NCBI GenBank assembly: GCA_903867585.1
Contig: CAIPRZ010000084.1
Location: 1 to 8,182, forward strand
Direction: 5' to 3'
DNA from: an uncultured Chlamydiae bacterium
GTDB lineage: Bacteria > Chlamydiota > Chlamydiia > Chlamydiales > Rhabdochlamydiaceae
Length of the DNA stretch: 8,182 nt
The notes beneath the pieces are model-generated. The model saw nothing but the letters and a program-made list of their open reading frames with translations. It was not told the DNA's origin and did not search any database. A program made the translations under genes and the position numbers. This document shows positions 6,287 to 8,182 of this stretch, piece by piece. How positions within the stretch are numbered: the stretch's first letter is position 1; every line of letters begins with the position of its first letter.

Positions 6287-7011
6287 GTAGGACCTATATA
6301 ATTAGAGACCGTTTCGCAAGCTACTTCAACCTTGTGGGATCCAGAAATAAGTTTATGCTTTAAAAGGGTCTGAAATACCATGGATGCAAGAGCTACAAAA
6401 AGCCCAGCAACCGTAGTTCCTACAGAAACTCCCAATCCATCAAAAAGACTTGCTAGGCTTTCAATTGAGCGATTGACATCATAAAAGGCGTAAAACATTC
6501 CAAGAACGGTTCCTAAAAGTCCGATCATTGGAGATAAAAGGGCGATATCAGAGAGTAGGGAGAGTTTTTGCCAGGAAGCTAGGGTTTGCCGACGGCCTGC
6601 GTTTTTTACAGCTTCTTTCACAGCCATTAGGCCAAGTTTTCTAGATTGTATAGCGCAAATCACCATTGCAGCGACCGCTTCTGTTTTTTGATCTAAACAG
6701 TCTACGGCCTCATCATAGCGACAGCTGATAAGTTTTTCTTTAGCTTTTTCCAGTGAATGCGTAGGAATTGAGAGTTTTTTATTGATCTCAAAAAAGGCGC
6801 TAATAGCAATCGATAAGGAGGCTACTGACAACCCTAGAAGGACACTATAAATAATAGGGGAGGCGTTAAAGGCATTTTTGAGATTAATAGTTATAACTTT
6901 TTTTTCAATATTTTGGGATTGAATAGAGGGGTTATAGGCCTCTTTTTCTTGAGCAAAGGCTGTTGTTAAGAATGAAAAAGAGAGCGAGACGATAAAAAAG
7001 AGTTGGCGCAT
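6283..7011 (-). CDS. exbB: ExbB/TolQ/MotA-family motor protein with an apparent signal peptide
   Basis: A 242-residue inner-membrane protein that forms the stator ring of the ExbB-ExbD (TolQ-TolR) proton motor. Residues 1-20 look like a signal peptide (basic start, hydrophobic core, AFA before Gln21). A periplasmic stretch of about 30 residues follows, then TM1 (about 52-73), a cytoplasmic loop, TM2 (about 152-176) and TM3 (about 192-216). The TM2 motif LLSPMIGLLGTVLGMFYAF (158-176) and the TM3 motif GVSVGTTVAGLFVALAS (194-210), including the conserved Thr pair at 199-200, are diagnostic of the family. The length resembles E. coli ExbB (244). It is the first gene of the pair and overlaps exbD by 4 bases. 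No strong Shine-Dalgarno element precedes the ATG. Confidence 0.93.
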   Translation of the reverse strand: MRQLFFIVSLSFSFLTTAFAQEKEAYNPSIQSQNIEKKVITINLKNAFNASPIIYSVLLGLSVASLSIAISAFFEINKKLSIPTHSLEKAKEKLISCRYDEAVDCLDQKTEAVAAMVICAIQSRKLGLMAVKEAVKNAGRRQTLASWQKLSLLSDIALLSPMIGLLGTVLGMFYAFYDVNRSIESLASLFDGLGVSVGTTVAGLFVALASMVFQTLLKHKLISGSHKVEVACETVSNYIGPT

Positions 7012-7043
7012 GGTAAAGGACTCGTATAGATAGTAAAATTTTT

Positions 7044-7072
7044 AATCTATCAGGGCATTTGTAATTATTCAA
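7044..7072 (-). promoter_or_regulatory. Weak candidate promoter for exbB-exbD
   Basis: On the minus strand TTGAAT (7067-7072) and TAGATT (7044-7049) are 17 bases apart, each a 4/6 match to consensus. They predict a start near 7037 and a 25-base leader. An AT-rich imperfect inverted repeat (gatagtaaaa at 7029-7038, ttttaatctatc at 7040-7051) overlaps the -10 and leader. Based on hexamer match alone. Confidence 0.25.
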
Positions 7073-7077
7073 GGGGC

Positions 7078-7098
7078 ATGACTTTAATTGTTAGTCAT
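7078..7098. promoter_or_regulatory. Operator-like dyad in the exbB/trmB divergent gap
   Basis: The arms atgact (7078-7083) and agtcat (7093-7098) are perfect inverted copies separated by 9 bases. The dyad overlaps the candidate trmB -35 and lies just upstream of the candidate exbB promoter. That position would suit a regulator acting on both genes, but a 6-bp dyad can also arise by chance. Confidence 0.25.
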
Positions 7099-7111
7099 TA
7101 TTTGGCATAAT
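7083..7111 (+). promoter_or_regulatory. Candidate promoter for trmB
   Basis: CATAAT (7106-7111, 5/6 to consensus) and TTTAAT (7083-7088, 3/6) are 17 bases apart. They predict a start near 7118, only about 8 bases before the trmB ATG, and no Shine-Dalgarno element is present in that short leader. Confidence 0.35.
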
Positions 7112-7125
7112 AGATTCCATACACT

Positions 7126-7803
7126 ATGAGCTCTGATCTTTTTTACCCATTTTCCTACGACAAGCGGCGACCTATTTTTATAGGTCCGATCCTTTTTGTG
7201 CCTGAATTTTTCACACAAGAGGATCAAAACTTTCATAAAAATTTCTCCTGCCAAGAGTGGAGCTCTATTTTCAATCATCAAAAAATTCGGGTTGAATTTT
7301 GCTCTGGTAATGGTCAGTGGATTATCGATCGTGCCAAAAAACATCCCGACATTTTATGGATAGCTGTTGAAATACGTTTTGATCGAGTTCAAAAGATCTA
7401 TAAAAAAATTAAACAAGACCAACTTAACAATTGTTTGGTGGTTTTAGGTATGGGTGAGCTTTTTGCTAAATATTATTTAAACCCAAGCTCAATAGAAAAA
7501 GCCTATATTAATTTTGCAGATCCGTGGCCCAAAAGAAAACATGCTAAAAATAGAATCTGCCAACAAGCATTTTTTGATCTTTTAAAAATCGCTTTAAAGG
7601 ATGGGGGGCAAATTGTAATCGCCACTGACGATGAGGACTATATGCAGCAGGGCGTTGATGAGCTTTTTAAAAGTGGTTTTAATGCTTTAAATCCGCATCC
7701 TTTCTTTAAAGAACTTGAATCTGATTATGGAACCTCATTTTTTGAAGATCTATGGGCTAAGAAAGGGAAAAAAAATCTAAAAACCGAGTTTATAAAATTA
7801 TGA
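7126..7803 (+). CDS. trmB: tRNA (guanine-N7-)-methyltransferase, TrmB
   Basis: Cytoplasmic enzyme that uses S-adenosylmethionine to make m7G46 in the variable loop of many tRNAs. The 225 residues carry the family motifs in order. The SAM-binding loop is VEFCSGNGQW (56-65), and the ribose-binding acidic strand is VEIRFDRV (81-88). The catalytic region is NFADPWPKRKHAKNR (129-143), corresponding to the usual FPDPWPKxRHxKxR. TDDEDY (167-172) and the C-terminal TSFEDLWAKKGK (203-214) follow; the latter is the usual T-x-[FY]-E substrate-binding end. The first Pro of FPDPWP is Ala here, while the key Asp132 is kept. CSGNGQW and the N-terminal FVPEFF stretch recall chlamydial TrmB. An in-frame stop at 7111-7113 makes this ATG the first possible one. 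The stop overlaps the next gene's ATG. Confidence 0.96.
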   Translation: MSSDLFYPFSYDKRRPIFIGPILFVPEFFTQEDQNFHKNFSCQEWSSIFNHQKIRVEFCSGNGQWIIDRAKKHPDILWIAVEIRFDRVQKIYKKIKQDQLNNCLVVLGMGELFAKYYLNPSSIEKAYINFADPWPKRKHAKNRICQQAFFDLLKIALKDGGQIVIATDDEDYMQQGVDELFKSGFNALNPHPFFKELESDYGTSFFEDLWAKKGKKNLKTEFIKL

Positions 7804-8182
7804 TCGATTCCTATCCCTTTTTTTTAATGAAGGAAGATTCTTTATTTAGATTTGAAATCGTTGAAGGACACTCTCATGAAATTATTACCATAAGCAGTCG
7901 TCCCGATGATGATCTTAAATGGATAGAAGCTAAAAAAAAGCTTGAGATTTTACAAGCTTGTAATAAACCCACCCTTATACAAATCGATCTAGGACTGGAA
8001 GAGGGATTTTTAGCCGATAGCGAGCAGGCCTTGCAAGGTTATATCTTGGCTATTGAAGAGTTTAATAAAAGCCTGCTTTCACCATATAAAGACATCATTC
8101 AAGGGCTTATTATTTATAGAGGTTCTGTATTTTTAGAAAAAAACGGCACCTTAAGTAATGAATCTATTTTAGATTATATAGA
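7800..8182 (+). CDS. Unrecognised protein coupled to trmB (runs off the right edge)
   Basis: A frame starting at an ATG that overlaps the trmB stop (ATGA, 7800-7803) remains open for 127 codons to the window end. It starts MIDSYPFFLMKED and is mostly soluble in character, mixing acidic helices with beta-like stretches such as PTLIQIDLGL (around residues 59-68). A helical region follows, then IIQGLIIYRGSVFL (around 99-112). No signal peptide or clear membrane segment is seen. An in-frame ATG at 7827 is an alternative start, but neither has a good Shine-Dalgarno element, and the ATGA overlap favours the first by coupling. Base composition and Lys/Leu codon use match trmB. I do not recognise the family. 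Co-expression with TrmB hints at, but does not show, a link to tRNA or translation. Confidence 0.8.
   Translation, partial: MIDSYPFFLMKEDSLFRFEIVEGHSHEIITISSRPDDDLKWIEAKKKLEILQACNKPTLIQIDLGLEEGFLADSEQALQGYILAIEEFNKSLLSPYKDIIQGLIIYRGSVFLEKNGTLSNESILDYI

Noticed and set aside
7084..7344. 86-codon minus-strand frame antisense to the start of trmB
   Set aside because: It overlaps a motif-rich trmB reading frame, has no Shine-Dalgarno support and no recognisable features.

Overview
The window is an AT-rich bacterial chromosome segment that reads best as Chlamydiota, probably a Parachlamydia-like environmental chlamydia. This rests on remembered protein style, mainly a TrmB with the CSGNGQW motif I associate with chlamydial TrmB and an ExbB/ExbD pair of chlamydial size. 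No database search was possible, so the assignment is tentative. Genes are tightly packed: no gap exceeds about 115 bases. No mobile element, CRISPR array or rRNA gene is visible.

Layout. (1) Bases 1-3168 hold a minus-strand cluster, read right to left: a class I SAM-dependent methyltransferase, glmS (glucosamine-6-phosphate synthase), and an unrecognised protein with a Gly/Pro/Ser-rich start that runs off the left edge. The 44-base gap between glmS and that protein is almost entirely one imperfect inverted repeat. (2) Bases 3204-4181 hold a plus-strand gene for a CBS-domain, MgtE-like membrane protein. It starts 35 bases from the divergent methyltransferase, and its 3' end overlaps the convergent permease gene by 24 bases. 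(3) Bases 4158-7011 hold a second minus-strand run, read right to left: exbB, exbD, tRNA-Leu(UAG), a 34-codon lysine-rich reading frame, and an APC-superfamily amino acid permease. (4) Bases 7126-8182 hold plus-strand trmB, whose stop overlaps the start of an unrecognised gene running off the right edge.

How the genes relate. Most are housekeeping: GlmS makes glucosamine 6-phosphate for peptidoglycan and lipopolysaccharide, TrmB modifies tRNA, tRNA-Leu(UAG) reads CUN codons, the permease moves amino acids, and ExbB/ExbD are a proton-driven inner-membrane motor. I see no clear multi-gene novel system such as a defence island or biosynthetic cluster. The less ordinary signals are small: the stem-loop joining the glmS stop to the next start, the lysine-rich frame that lies in phase with the permease behind one stop codon, a promoter placed so that the methyltransferase mRNA would be leaderless, and an MgtE-like protein lacking the N domain and part of the family's pore signature.
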